A stretch of 64,000 bases of DNA from a virus: the IMG/VR virus record IMGVR_UViG_3300005613_000053, positions 1 through 64,000 of that record; one strand, written 5' to 3'. Both the position numbers and the translations under genes were made by a program. A model generated the notes under the pieces. That model ran no database searches. It was not told the DNA's origin and saw nothing but the letters and a program-made list of their open reading frames with translations. Shown here piece by piece: positions 17,859-26,409 of the stretch. The stretch's first letter is position 1. Each line of letters starts with the position of its first letter.

Positions 17859-18800
17859 CTACTCCCGCCCTGTAACGGCATCTGCCGTCTTTTCATCAGT
17901 CACAGGCACCCTGTCCACACCATCCTGCATCGCGGCCTTTTTAGCCTGCAAAGCAGCAATCTGAGCATCAATATCAGACTCAGTCTCCTCAGCAACCATC
18001 CCCTGCACTGGAGGTGCCTCAGAACTACCCTCAGGAGCCCCAGAATCGCCCTCAGGAGCCTCATCGGCTACTTTCGGACTCTCTATACCATTAGCCTCTC
18101 TGTTGGCCTCTATTTCCTTCCTACGGGCTTCTTTTTCGGCCTCTACCTGCTCAGTCTTGGCTTCAACAGCCTCACGACTCGGAAGTGGCTGACCAGCATT
18201 CATAGCAGCAGCTTTACTTCCACCGCTTATACTACAAGTACCATCATCCTGGACAACCTCCATAGTCACCTTTTCCTTGAGCCTGGCCCTCTCAGCAATC
18301 GACTTAAGGTCATTCTTGCCCTCGAGTCTGGCCAATCTCTCCCTGACATCCTCATCACCACGGATGACTTCCATCTTGCCATCCTTTTCACGGTTTTTGG
18401 CTGCCTCCCTGGCTTCTTCCTTGGCCTCGTTATTCCTCTTAGACACCTGAGTATCACGTATGTCGATTGACTCCTGCAAATCCTCATCAGAATTCACAAT
18501 CTCCATGTCACCAACCTTACGGTCCTTCTTAGACTCAGGCAAAACCTTCTCGGTGTCCATATTCCTTACAGCATCCAAGGTCTCTTCCGAGTAAGGCAGA
18601 ATCCACGGTTCTTCCGGGTTATTCTCTGCCTGCCTCTTTAGAATGTCCAGGTCTCTTGTGTCATCGAACTTGCGCCCGTCCACAATAAGCCTTTTATTCG
18701 CCTTATCATGCTCTATGACTGCTCCAGCACCAAAAGTCTCCTTTATGTAACCCAGGTGCAACTCCCTCCTTGTCAGAATGAACTTTTCACTCTCACTCAT
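17859..18800 (-). CDS. Charged coiled-coil protein, probable virion-associated
   Basis: 313 residues. The N-terminal 70 residues form a small domain (GYIKETFGAGAVIEHDKANK, FDDTRDLDILKRQAE). Long Glu/Lys/Arg helices and a Pro/Glu/Ser linker follow (EAPEGDSGAPEGSSEAPP). The N-terminal pattern is one I recall from other phage proteins of unknown role. It has no leader, so it separates two runs of leader-bearing genes. Confidence 0.65.
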   Translation of the reverse strand: MSESEKFILTRRELHLGYIKETFGAGAVIEHDKANKRLIVDGRKFDDTRDLDILKRQAENNPEEPWILPYSEETLDAVRNMDTEKVLPESKKDRKVGDMEIVNSDEDLQESIDIRDTQVSKRNNEAKEEAREAAKNREKDGKMEVIRGDEDVRERLARLEGKNDLKSIAERARLKEKVTMEVVQDDGTCSISGGSKAAAMNAGQPLPSREAVEAKTEQVEAEKEARRKEIEANREANGIESPKVADEAPEGDSGAPEGSSEAPPVQGMVAEETESDIDAQIAALQAKKAAMQDGVDRVPVTDEKTADAVTGRE

Positions 18801-18876
18801 TTTCCATCCTCCTTCATCTTGTGTTATATTGCCAGACCTTCATGGCCCGCTTTCTTCCCCGGCACCATACCGGAAA

Positions 18877-19572
18877 TCATCCAATCATAAACGGTATATT
18901 AGACGGCGCTATCTTCTTCGTCTGCTTCCTGCCATCAGGACCCTGCGCCACCACGGTTATGATATCATTCTCATTCTTTGCAGAACTATTCACCTTCAAC
19001 TTATAAGTGATATCCTGCTTATTCACAAAAGTCTTCTTGTCATAAACCTTCTTGGCCGCTTTAACCTGCATCCATACCTCAAGGCGGTCATCCCCTACAA
19101 GTTTACCAAGCTCTTTCTGATACCTATTAAGAAAATAAGTCTCAGCAGTAGTATCATACATGATAGGCTTCTCAGCAAGAAGTTCCTTCGCAACCTTCAC
19201 AAGTTCTGAAGCCATCTTTGTCTTCATCATATGATAACCTACCCACTCATCCTCAACAGGGCCCAAAACAGCACGACCAAAATGCTCCCACTTGTCAAAT
19301 AAGTCATTCTTACCATCCCTACTCAACATCTTAACCACATCCTGATATTTACCAGAAGCTATCTCATAGAAATAAGGAAGTTCTTCCATCCTCTTAATTA
19401 CTTTCCTACCCGAAGGAAGATTCATCAACTCCTTCTTAACAGCCTTCCAGTTCACATCATCTATACGCCAGATACTATTAAGAATTGTAATCAGGCCACT
19501 AATACCTTTATCCCTTGACCTATAAAGCTCCCTATAGAGCTCTCTTAATTCCTTATCACTATATCTGGCCAT
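18877..19572 (-). CDS. Two-part protein with an internal leader
   Basis: 231 residues from ATG 19572 (GAGG 6 bases upstream). The first 115 residues are helical (ARYSDKELRELYRELYRSR at the start). At about residue 120 of this start a full leader occurs, KTKMASELVKVAKELLAEK, preceded by ATGATG at 19230-19225 and ATG 19215. A body with DRLEVWMQVKAAKKVY then follows. This looks like an in-frame fusion of a leaderless gene to a leader-bearing one, or a polyprotein meant to be cut. Confidence 0.7.
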   Translation of the reverse strand: MARYSDKELRELYRELYRSRDKGISGLITILNSIWRIDDVNWKAVKKELMNLPSGRKVIKRMEELPYFYEIASGKYQDVVKMLSRDGKNDLFDKWEHFGRAVLGPVEDEWVGYHMMKTKMASELVKVAKELLAEKPIMYDTTAETYFLNRYQKELGKLVGDDRLEVWMQVKAAKKVYDKKTFVNKQDITYKLKVNSSAKNENDIITVVAQGPDGRKQTKKIAPSNIPFMIG

Positions 19573-19580
19573 AACAAACC

Positions 19581-19934
19581 TCAAATCTTTTTAGCAAGTT
19601 CAACTATGCTCTGATACTCCTTCGGTTCCCCGAAATCTTCTTCATCCTGTTTCGCGAACTCCCCAATCCTTTTCTTCATAGCCTTCGCACACTCTTTGTA
19701 ATACTTCCTCTTAGCAGAATCAAAATCATTAAACAAACTATCATCACCAAGAATAGAATACATAGCATCATGCGGGTCAGGCTTCTTTACGGTAGGCTCC
19801 TCGCCACCCTTCATATTCTTATACATCAATTCTAACAACTTCACATGGAGAGGACTCCGAGGCAAGCTCCAAGTACCAGCAGTCATCTCTTTAGCTGCCG
19901 TCACCAATTCTCTTGCTACTCTTTGTTTATTCAT
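19581..19934 (-). CDS. Leader-bearing protein, paralogue of the next upstream gene
   Basis: 117 residues from ATG 19934; leader NKQRVARELVTAAKEMTAG. The body contains YSILGDDSLFNDFDSAKR, which aligns with YSIIGDVFARYLVGDRDYA in the gene at 19949-20236, so the two bodies are probably diverged duplicates. The function is unknown. Confidence 0.7.
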   Translation of the reverse strand: MNKQRVARELVTAAKEMTAGTWSLPRSPLHVKLLELMYKNMKGGEEPTVKKPDPHDAMYSILGDDSLFNDFDSAKRKYYKECAKAMKKRIGEFAKQDEEDFGEPKEYQSIVELAKKI

Positions 19935-19948
19935 CTCAATCTCCATCA

Positions 19949-20236
19949 TTAAACAGGCAAGTGCTTCTTAACAACTCTCGTCAATTCAGTCTGTAGGTCT
20001 GAAAACAACTCCAGATATCTTCCATCATCAATCAACGGTGTAAGATTGCCCTCAAAAGGCTTCTTTGATAGCGTCTTCAACTGCTTTATAGCATAATCCC
20101 TATCACCAACCAGGTAACGAGCAAAAACATCACCTATAATAGAATAAACGTCTGCCCTACGCTCCATTGCAGCATCAGCATTCTCAATATCTTTTGCTAC
20201 CTTAACCAGTTCTTTAGCTACTCTTTTCTCGTCCAT
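19949..20236 (-). CDS. Leader-bearing protein
   Basis: 95 residues from ATG 20236 (AGGAGG, 6-base spacer; the longer frame runs through a GC hairpin). Leader MDEKRVAKELVKVAKDIEN. A helical body with YSIIGD is shared with the next gene. The function is unknown. Confidence 0.75.
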   Translation of the reverse strand: MDEKRVAKELVKVAKDIENADAAMERRADVYSIIGDVFARYLVGDRDYAIKQLKTLSKKPFEGNLTPLIDDGRYLELFSDLQTELTRVVKKHLPV

Positions 20237-20254
20237 CATAAACCTCCTGAGGAA

Positions 20255-20278
20255 CGGGCGACCCGAAGGCCGCCCATA
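20255..20278 (-). other. Intergenic UUCG hairpin without U-tract
   Basis: GGGCGGCC-TTCG-GGTCGCCC on the minus strand, between the end of the 20290-20703 gene and the ribosome site of the next. It has no T-run, so it is more likely a 3'-end protecting or processing hairpin than a terminator. A similar hairpin is at 38568-38585. Confidence 0.55.
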
Positions 20279-20289
20279 CCAAACCATCC

Positions 20290-20703
20290 TTACGGAATGG
20301 AAACAGTAGAACCACTGACTCCACCAAACAGCGGGCCTGTTCCATAACGCCTCTCGCCTGTAGCAGCGATAAGCGTATCAACATAACCCTTCTCTGCGTC
20401 AGTCAGAGGAGTTTTATCCAGGTCACGCCCGACAGCACCCAACATCTCAATAAGAACATGTGTCGGCTCAGCATCAATATCACCAAGGTAATTTGACGCA
20501 GAAGCAGTCACTGAACGCTTATTGAAAGTTGTAGCAAGCCACGACCTTGTACCGGTCTGTGTCTGCGGATTCCAAATCAGCTTCAAGAAAGTCTTGATAG
20601 CTGCGAGTTCAGAACCTGTCGGCTCAGTTATCCTTGCATTCCTGGCAATATTCCACACCCAACGTGCATACTGCCACCAACTTGCACTACTTGTTCCGGC
20701 CAT
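20290..20703 (-). CDS. Hypothetical, probably virion protein
   Basis: 137 residues with a Trp-rich N-terminus (SASWWQYARWVWNIARNARI) and a Gly/Thr/Ser-rich C-terminus. No leader, more balanced composition and GC-richer codons than neighbours. It is framed by hairpins on both sides (20255-20278 and 20728-20755), which suggests a separately stabilised, abundant message. No family is recognised. Confidence 0.65.
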   Translation of the reverse strand: MAGTSSASWWQYARWVWNIARNARITEPTGSELAAIKTFLKLIWNPQTQTGTRSWLATTFNKRSVTASASNYLGDIDAEPTHVLIEMLGAVGRDLDKTPLTDAEKGYVDTLIAATGERRYGTGPLFGGVSGSTVSIP

Positions 20704-20727
20704 GATGGGCCTCCTTTCGTTTTTCCG

Positions 20728-20755
20728 CCCTTAGAGGTCATACAAACGATAACCT
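20728..20755 (-). other. Hairpin in a 106-base gap
   Basis: GAGGT...ACCTC stem in the gap between two genes (20704-20809); a second short stem GACCC...GGGTC lies near 20795-20815. No U-tract follows. It may be a processing or stabilising element in front of the 20290-20703 gene. Confidence 0.4.
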
Positions 20756-20809
20756 CAACACAGTCGCGTCATTGCTCCGTGCCGACCCATTTGGGCATAG
20801 GGTCAAAAC

Positions 20810-21094
20810 CTACTTAAGCATCTTATACAACTTGTGAAATAAATCCTGCATCACTTTCATTTCTGCGACAGTGTTTTCAGACCTCTGTATTGCCTCATCC
20901 AGCCTCGCAGTTATTCCCCTCTCATCCGTAATCGACTCTACCTTTTTCTTTACCGACTTTAACAATCTCCCCACCTGCTCGGCATTCGTCCTCACATCTA
21001 TTCTATCAAAACTCCGCAGAAGCCCCGACCCCGACCCAGCAGCCAATAATTTAGCTATCTCTACCAGCTCTTTTGCTATTTTCTTATTATCCAT
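20810..21094 (-). CDS. Leader-bearing helical protein
   Basis: 94 residues; leader DNKKIAKELVEIAKLLAAG. The body is coiled coil (EQVGRLLKSVKKKVESI, AEMKVMQDLFHKLYKML). It is the last of a run of leader genes read before the 137-residue protein. The function is unknown. Confidence 0.75.
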   Translation of the reverse strand: MDNKKIAKELVEIAKLLAAGSGSGLLRSFDRIDVRTNAEQVGRLLKSVKKKVESITDERGITARLDEAIQRSENTVAEMKVMQDLFHKLYKMLK

Positions 21095-21112
21095 TACAAG
21101 CCTCCATCAACC

Positions 21113-21487
21113 TCAATATCTTTTCCTCGCACTTTTAAGAGCTGACATAGCAACATCCAACATTTTTGGCATAAACTCATTTACCCATAATTCTCCAGTC
21201 GGATTGAGCCGGTCATCATCTGAATATTTACCTGCTTGTTTTAACAAATCAGATACCATCAAATTAGCCCGTTTTTCAGCATATTGCTCCACCACTTTTT
21301 CCCAAAGTTTCTCCCCGGCTTTCTTATCCTTCTTCTTCAGAAAGTCCGGCTTCGGCTCATTGGTCTTACCGTCGTTGTCCTTATCCTTATTCTTCCACTG
21401 CTCCTTGAACTCCGGTGGAACTTTACCCTTGGCCGATATCTCCTTAGCCGCTAAAACCAACTCTTTAGCTATTTTCTGTTTATCCAT
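21113..21487 (-). CDS. Leader-bearing protein
   Basis: 124 residues; leader DKQKIAKELVLAAKEISAK. A Lys/Asp-rich linker (KNKDKDNDGKTNEPKPDF) joins a helical body, with EKVVEQYAEKRANLMVSDLL and a C-terminal LDVAMSALKSARKRY. The linker has the DKDNDGKT look of a calcium-binding loop, unproven. The function is unknown. Confidence 0.75.
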   Translation of the reverse strand: MDKQKIAKELVLAAKEISAKGKVPPEFKEQWKNKDKDNDGKTNEPKPDFLKKKDKKAGEKLWEKVVEQYAEKRANLMVSDLLKQAGKYSDDDRLNPTGELWVNEFMPKMLDVAMSALKSARKRY

Positions 21488-21496
21488 AATGCTCTC

Positions 21497-22000
21497 CTAA
21501 ACAATGCCAACCATTTTGCTGTTAATTCTATTCATCAAAGTCGCGACTTCCTTGTCGTACACTGCCTGTGCCTTGAACATCTTCTCCAGCAAATTGGCTA
21601 TTAAAAATAAATCTTTGCCTATACTCAGCATCAGTGCCCCATTGGGTTCTCCCATTCCGCGATACTGATTGCTTCCGCTGTAAGCCTCTTTGATTTCCTT
21701 AGCCAGTCCATAAACCTCACCCATAACACCGTCGGATTGGCGAGTTAAACTTTTTTTCCCAACAGCGTTCTGAACCGCCCTCGTTAAAACATGCATCTTT
21801 TTGGATATTTCCGACAATCGTTCGTCTACCCCTTGTTCGTCAATCAGATTAGCAGCCTTCTTAACCTTCTTCTTACACTTCACGCAATACTTAGTCTGGT
21901 CAAGTACCTTAGAACCGCAATCAGGACACTTAAATGTATCAGCAGCAGCTAAATCTCTAGCCACAGCTACCAACTCTTTTGCTACCATCTTGTTATTCAT
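21497..22000 (-). CDS. Leader-bearing protein with zinc ribbon
   Basis: 167 residues; leader NNKMVAKELVAVARDLAAA, then a zinc ribbon at residues 24-45 (CPDCGSKVLDQTKYCVKC). A long helical domain follows, ending with LMNRINSKMVGIV. The ribbon directly after the leader suggests that a nucleic-acid-binding or scaffold module becomes N-terminal if the leader is cut off. Confidence 0.75.
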   Translation of the reverse strand: MNNKMVAKELVAVARDLAAADTFKCPDCGSKVLDQTKYCVKCKKKVKKAANLIDEQGVDERLSEISKKMHVLTRAVQNAVGKKSLTRQSDGVMGEVYGLAKEIKEAYSGSNQYRGMGEPNGALMLSIGKDLFLIANLLEKMFKAQAVYDKEVATLMNRINSKMVGIV

Positions 22001-22010
22001 TTCAATTCTC

Positions 22011-22520
22011 CTACAGAATAGCCTTAGCTACATTGTTCAGCTCAATCGGTCCCATACCATCCAGCTTCTTCACAATCATCTTGCGAATCTTATCCAACGG
22101 AGCCTGGGCCTTCTTCAACTGGTCACTGATAAGCTCATTGACGGTATTACCTCCGCCCTTGGCATTAGTCCACTTGCTCTCAAACGGGAAACCATCCTTT
22201 GACTTCCTGTCAGTCGGCTGATGCTTCTTCAAAATGGACTTAATCTTTCCCAGGTCAGGACTATTCAAAGCCCCTACAGAATACTGAGATACACTGCCCT
22301 TATTCCACTTTTGCTCAGAAGCCTCTTTCTCACTATCCTGAACAAGCATCGTCAATGACCAGGTCTGAGGACTCAGCATCAACCAAGCCTGTGACATATT
22401 AGTAAAACCATCCGAACCATCAGGGCCCCACACACTATGATTAAATCCAATCTGCCTATCAGCGGAAGTCAACTCCTTAGCTGCCAATATCATCTCTCTT
22501 GCTACCATCTCCCTGTCCAT
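22011..22520 (-). CDS. Leader-bearing protein
   Basis: 169 residues; leader DREMVAREMILAAKELTSA. The body contains IGFNHSVWGPDGSDGF and WSLTMLVQDSEKEASEQKW, then a helical C-terminus with ELISDQLKKAQAPLDKIRK. No family is recognised. Confidence 0.7.
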   Translation of the reverse strand: MDREMVAREMILAAKELTSADRQIGFNHSVWGPDGSDGFTNMSQAWLMLSPQTWSLTMLVQDSEKEASEQKWNKGSVSQYSVGALNSPDLGKIKSILKKHQPTDRKSKDGFPFESKWTNAKGGGNTVNELISDQLKKAQAPLDKIRKMIVKKLDGMGPIELNNVAKAIL

Positions 22521-22530
22521 GACAGTCCTC

Positions 22531-22995
22531 CTAAAACGCCTTTAACTCCACATCCACCAAGTCATCATAACCTTTTCTGACCGCCCTCATGGCTTTATTC
22601 TGAAATCCACCAGTCACACTGTTCACCAACTTACTACGCTGAGCAGTCGATTTTGCTTCCAAAAGTTCCTTCTCCAAATTATCATCAATCATAACCCTCA
22701 CTTTTGGAAGGTCACTATTGGAGAGACCCCAGTAACTAAGAGACATCGGCATTCCACTCTTACCCCAGCCTCCTACTCCCTGATAAGATACTATGAGCTT
22801 TTCACCGTCCTTAATATAAATCCTGGCCCAAATCTGCCTCTCATTCCCCATACTATCCTTTGTCTTAAGGGAATACTTTAAATACGGCTTTTTCTGGTAT
22901 TTATTGTACAACTTGAATAATTCCCTGTCCGTTTCTCCCCCGACAAGGTCTTTTGCTACCTTTAAAAGCTCTTTGGCCACTATTTTGCGATTCAT
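22531..22995 (-). CDS. Leader-bearing protein
   Basis: 154 residues; leader NRKIVAKELLKVAKDLVGG, the closest match to the consensus. The body is basic, with RQIWARIYIKDGEKLIVSY and a helical tail MRAVRKGYDDLVDVELKA. SD AGGAGG. The function is unknown. Confidence 0.75.
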   Translation of the reverse strand: MNRKIVAKELLKVAKDLVGGETDRELFKLYNKYQKKPYLKYSLKTKDSMGNERQIWARIYIKDGEKLIVSYQGVGGWGKSGMPMSLSYWGLSNSDLPKVRVMIDDNLEKELLEAKSTAQRSKLVNSVTGGFQNKAMRAVRKGYDDLVDVELKAF

Positions 22996-23039
22996 AACTT
23001 CCTCCTACATATACAAACAATATCAAAAAATCATAAGGA

Positions 23040-23921
23040 CTAATGTCCCCAACCCATAGCAGTCTGATATTTTGGCTTCCCATCCCACGGATAAGCCCTG
23101 GCATATGACTCTATCTTGATACTACCTCCCGGACTCACCCTTTTGGTCATCTTCGGCCCACTATACTTGCCAGGTCTTGCCACTACATAATCAGCACCAG
23201 CAGAACTCCTAGCTACCTTCTGGTCAACAGGTCTTACTGCTATTGCCTTCTCAGTTGCCCCTACGACCTCGTAAAAGTCTACATTGGTCTGGTCATAACC
23301 CCAGGAAGAATAAAGAATATCTCCCACCTCATAACCATGTCTATACTCCTGACGCTCCTTTTTGCGCCTCTCCTTATCTTCCAAAATCCTCTGCCTATTC
23401 TCAACAGACTTCTTAATCTGCTCATCCCTTTGCTTTTCATTCCTGAACCTGTAATGCCAAATAGGTTTAGCAGCCTTTCCCTGGAAGGCTACCCCATACA
23501 GTTTCCCTCCCTGCTCATAGGTATAAACCTCCATATCCACACCACGCGGTAACTTCGCCTTCTCAATACTCTCAGCACCTCTCGCCTGGGTCGGAATAAA
23601 ACTTGAACGCTCCCACTTTATTCTCGGAAAAGCAGCCAACTCCTTGGCAACCTTTAAAAGTTCTTCAGCAATCCTATCTCTCATAACATCCTCCTTTATC
23701 CTGCCAGCTTCACCCTCTACCACCTTAGCCATCTCTTTCTGGTTGACATCATGTAAACTCTCCATGTCTTCCAGATACATTCCACCCCAGCTAAGTGTAG
23801 TCCTGAGTCTCAGCTTATCGTCCCATATTCCGTCCAGCTCATAATCCGGCCATTCCGCATCTCGAGCCAATATCTCATGGGACGCTTTTAGCAGCTCTTT
23901 AGCTACCCTGCGCCTATCCAT
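23040..23921 (-). CDS. Tandem two-leader protein with internal start
   Basis: 293 residues with leaders at residues 2-20 (DRRRVAKELLKASHEILAR) and again at residues 80-95 (MRDRIAEELLKVAKEL). The internal ATG at 23684 has its own AAAGGAGG six bases upstream, so two products are likely: the full fusion and a 214-residue protein. The second body has a basic helical arm (EDKERRKKERQEYRHG) then GYEVGDILYSSWGYDQTNV, a pattern found in many mobile-element proteins. It looks like two adjacent leader genes fused by loss of a stop. Confidence 0.8.
   Translation of the reverse strand: MDRRRVAKELLKASHEILARDAEWPDYELDGIWDDKLRLRTTLSWGGMYLEDMESLHDVNQKEMAKVVEGEAGRIKEDVMRDRIAEELLKVAKELAAFPRIKWERSSFIPTQARGAESIEKAKLPRGVDMEVYTYEQGGKLYGVAFQGKAAKPIWHYRFRNEKQRDEQIKKSVENRQRILEDKERRKKERQEYRHGYEVGDILYSSWGYDQTNVDFYEVVGATEKAIAVRPVDQKVARSSAGADYVVARPGKYSGPKMTKRVSPGGSIKIESYARAYPWDGKPKYQTAMGWGH
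23682..23694 (-). promoter_or_regulatory. Internal ribosome-binding site and start
   Basis: AAAGGAGGATGTTATG inside the 23040-23921 gene, giving a strong in-frame internal start at 23684. Confidence 0.6.
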
Positions 23922-23924
23922 GAT

Positions 23925-24164
23925 TTAAGCCTTTCCCTGAAGCTCCTCTACGTTCAACCCAGGCCTGTCGCCTATAGGCATCACAACGCCATTATTCGAA
24001 CCAATATTCGAGCCAGCGTTCATGGTCTTCTCGGTACCAGTTTGGGCGCCCTTAGCCACGACCTTAGTCTTGGCATCATCAAAAACCGGTGCTCCGCCTT
24101 CAAAAGCAGCCAGTTCACGCTCGTCCTGGTTCTTATCAGTGACATTCTGTATATATGTCGGCAT
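23925..24164 (-). CDS. Small polar protein
   Basis: 79 residues, Gly/Asn/Glu-rich with little predicted order (ERELAAFEGGAPVFDDAKT, MNAGSNIGSNNGVVMP). It starts after GGAGG. It resembles in style the genes at 38602-38847 and 47426-47824, which are also short, polar and leaderless. It may be a small virion-associated protein. Confidence 0.6.
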   Translation of the reverse strand: MPTYIQNVTDKNQDERELAAFEGGAPVFDDAKTKVVAKGAQTGTEKTMNAGSNIGSNNGVVMPIGDRPGLNVEELQGKA

Positions 24165-24286
24165 CTTCCTACCTCCTATTTACATTAACCCTTATATTTA
24201 CCTACCAATATCAAAGAAAAAATAAGCCCTTTTCGGACCATTTCCCTATCCATACATGTATAAATATAAAAAAATCCTCACAAAAC

Positions 24287-24322
24287 AAAAAAAGGGCCGT
24301 TGAGATTTCTCCCAACAGCCCT
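24287..24322 (-). terminator. Rho-independent terminator after the Ro-like gene
   Basis: Minus-strand hairpin GGGCTGTTG / CAACGGCCC followed by seven T. It ends the Ro60-like transcript. The 180 bases between 24165 and 24344 also hold an AT-rich element with GATATT (24207-24223). Confidence 0.85.
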
Positions 24323-24344
24323 CGAAAATGGCCCGTGCCGGCTT

Positions 24345-26129
24345 TTACACCGAGACAGTCCATCCCTCTCTAATCTGGTCCACAGTAGGCAGCGGGTCTC
24401 CCTCACCACCCTCAGTACGAGCCAACATCGTGAATACCTTCTCCGAGAATCCCGCAAGCTGGTTAGTCTGCGAATCCTCATCAACAACGGCATCACCCGA
24501 CCCGTTCAGGTGAATACAATGAAGCCAGGTCTTCTTAGCCTCCTTAGAAGAGGCAACATAAGTCGACCATGTATCACACACAGCCTTTACCTCATCATCA
24601 TAAGACCTTCCCCAGCCACCCCTACTTCCAGCCATACTGGTGTCATCCCAGCACTGCATATCCGACAGGATTATCACCCTGTCAGGATAGATACCCTTCT
24701 TCTTCAACAGGAGAGGAATCTTCCACGCATTGGTATTATGGCCATTGATACCATTCTTAGGCATCTTTCCAGCTATACCAAGAACACTCTCATTCTTAGT
24801 ATAATTGATAACCTTGGTATCAGTAGCGAAACCATACACGTACGGCTTCTCAGCAGCCTTAGCCACTATTCCACACAGAACACTTGCTGCATCAGCACAA
24901 CTTACTCTGCTCTTACCAGACACCATCGTCGAAGTCATAGACCCCGAAGCATCTGCGAACACAGCAGTCACACCAGGCAAATCAATATTCCTACAAGCGA
25001 AATCAGCAGCCTGCTCAACAGCACCAGCCAACACATTCCTATGTGCACCATCAACACCAGAGATATCCAGTGACTTCAGCGCACTCAGGAACCTGAATGG
25101 AAGCTGCTTAGACCTCTCTACAACCTTCTCATTTGAGATAAAAGCCGCCACCTTATCTACATGACTCTCGCTTACCTCCGCCTGAAGAATATTCCTCAGG
25201 TTCCTCAGCATAGCCATATAGCCCAGAAGCCTCTCATCAATAAGAAACTCCCATACTGCCTTCTTCTCATCCGGGAACTGAGAAAGCAAAACCTCCCAGT
25301 TCACCATCGAATCCTTAGCGAGTTTCCTCGCCTTCTCATCGAACTTCGAAAGCTGCAAAAGCTCCTTCCTGGCAGCGATAATAGGTGTTTTACCTGAGTC
25401 AGCCACGTGGCCTGTAATGAAATAATTCGCCACGGCATCGTCCAAAGGCCATCCCTTCTTACGCTTAATCCAGCAAAGCACATCCTTCCATGAAGGAAAC
25501 TCAGCTCCCTCATACTTCATAAGACCCCTCTCTCCGAACCTTGAAACCGCATCACCCAGGCCCATATCAAGACCATGAGACAGCGACTTCATCCCGAAGA
25601 AGAACCTATGAAGCAAGAGCACAGTCTTCACCTCATCAGGACGCTTTATAATACAAGGTGCATACCTACGTACGAGCGTCTTCGTCGACTCAATCTTTGA
25701 TGCTATCACCAATATGACCTGCGGAGTAAGACGAATATTCATCTCATTCCTCAGCCAGTTAGCTATAGCCAGAACATCCTCCGGATTCCCGGAATTAGCC
25801 ACGTCAACTATCGTCGCCACGACCTCCCTGGCCACATCATTAAGCTCATCACACGAAGCAAAATCCTTCAGCTTGTCATCAACCAACTGAATCCTCTGGA
25901 CCAGTTTGCCAAACTTTCCACCGCCTACCCTGCTTGGTATACAGGCATCAGCACTGTAAAACTTAGGCTCAGCGAAAAATGAACCTCCGGTCATAGTCAC
26001 CAGCTTGAGAGCCGGGTCATTAACCTCAAAAGCCACTCCACCTGCCCTGTTCACAGTAGCATTAGGCTGTGAGCTAGGCTTCCTACTAGCCTTCGCCTTC
26101 TTCCTTGCCATCTTCTGCATCGTACCCAT
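24345..26129 (-). CDS. Ro60/TROVE-like RNA-binding protein
   Basis: 594 residues from ATG 26129 (AAGGAGG, 6-base spacer). A helical-repeat TROVE region spans about residues 30-370, with the block ERLLGYMAMLRNLRNILQ matching the conserved MTALLRNL-type segment of Ro proteins. A C-terminal VWA domain carries the MIDAS DASGS at residues 393-397 and IILSDMQCWDD. Ro proteins bind misfolded RNAs and Y RNAs and, in bacteria, guide exonucleases in RNA decay. The gene follows non-coding DNA rich in helices and a tRNA, the usual setting for Y RNA. A 14-base promoter-like repeat lies 60 bases upstream. Confidence 0.88.
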   Translation of the reverse strand: MGTMQKMARKKAKASRKPSSQPNATVNRAGGVAFEVNDPALKLVTMTGGSFFAEPKFYSADACIPSRVGGGKFGKLVQRIQLVDDKLKDFASCDELNDVAREVVATIVDVANSGNPEDVLAIANWLRNEMNIRLTPQVILVIASKIESTKTLVRRYAPCIIKRPDEVKTVLLLHRFFFGMKSLSHGLDMGLGDAVSRFGERGLMKYEGAEFPSWKDVLCWIKRKKGWPLDDAVANYFITGHVADSGKTPIIAARKELLQLSKFDEKARKLAKDSMVNWEVLLSQFPDEKKAVWEFLIDERLLGYMAMLRNLRNILQAEVSESHVDKVAAFISNEKVVERSKQLPFRFLSALKSLDISGVDGAHRNVLAGAVEQAADFACRNIDLPGVTAVFADASGSMTSTMVSGKSRVSCADAASVLCGIVAKAAEKPYVYGFATDTKVINYTKNESVLGIAGKMPKNGINGHNTNAWKIPLLLKKKGIYPDRVIILSDMQCWDDTSMAGSRGGWGRSYDDEVKAVCDTWSTYVASSKEAKKTWLHCIHLNGSGDAVVDEDSQTNQLAGFSEKVFTMLARTEGGEGDPLPTVDQIREGWTVSV

Positions 26130-26188
26130 TCTGCACCTCCTTATTTGAAGCGTAGCCACACATTGTAGCTACCAATTAATAATCACCG

Positions 26189-26202
26189 TTTCCACTCAGT
26201 CA
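26189..26202 (-). promoter_or_regulatory. Promoter-like 14-base repeat, copy 1
   Basis: TGACTGAGTGGAAA on the minus strand upstream of the Ro-like gene, identical to 28007-28020 upstream of an HNH gene. The two places share nothing else obvious, so a promoter or regulator site is likely. Confidence 0.4.
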
Positions 26203-26209
26203 CGGCAAT

Positions 26210-26240
26210 AAAAAAGCCGAATACCCTTAGGTACTCGGCC
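26210..26240 (-). terminator. Rho-independent terminator after the tRNA
   Basis: GCCGAGTACC / GGTATTCGGC stem with a TAAG loop and a T-run, just after the CCA end of the tRNA. Confidence 0.85.
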
Positions 26241-26244
26241 TTCA

Positions 26245-26319
26245 TGGTAGCGGGAGACGGATTCGAACCGCCGACCTCCAGGTTATGAGCCTAGCGAGCT
26301 GCCGCTGCTCCATCCCGCA
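26245..26319 (-). tRNA. tRNA-Met (CAU), initiator type
   Basis: 75 nt with CCA encoded. Acceptor helix GCGGGA/TCCCGC from position 2; position 1 is U and position 72 is U, so there is no 1:72 Watson-Crick pair, the main mark of bacterial initiator tRNA. The D-arm GGAGCAGCGGCAGCTCG and the anticodon loop CTCATAA are like tRNA-fMet. The anticodon stem has only two of the three usual consecutive G:C pairs (A29:U41 replaces the first). The T-loop is TTCGAAT. It could act in initiation and compete with or supplement the host tRNA. Elongator Met is the weaker alternative. Confidence 0.9.
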
Positions 26320-26370
26320 ATCATAAAAAGAACCGACACCAATAATCGTCTAAGGCTTTGTTTCCTATGA

Positions 26371-26400
26371 AGAAGTATCCCTAGACTGAAGCGTATCAAT
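26371..26400 (-). promoter_or_regulatory. Promoter-like repeat upstream of tRNA
   Basis: On the minus strand, TTGATACGCTTCAGT then TACTTCT. The same block (TTGACTCGCTTCAGT, TACTTCT) is at 26812-26842. TTGA looks like a -35 box; a clear -10 is not seen at standard spacing. It is likely a promoter for the tRNA transcript. Confidence 0.35.
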
Positions 26401-26409
26401 CCAAAAAAC

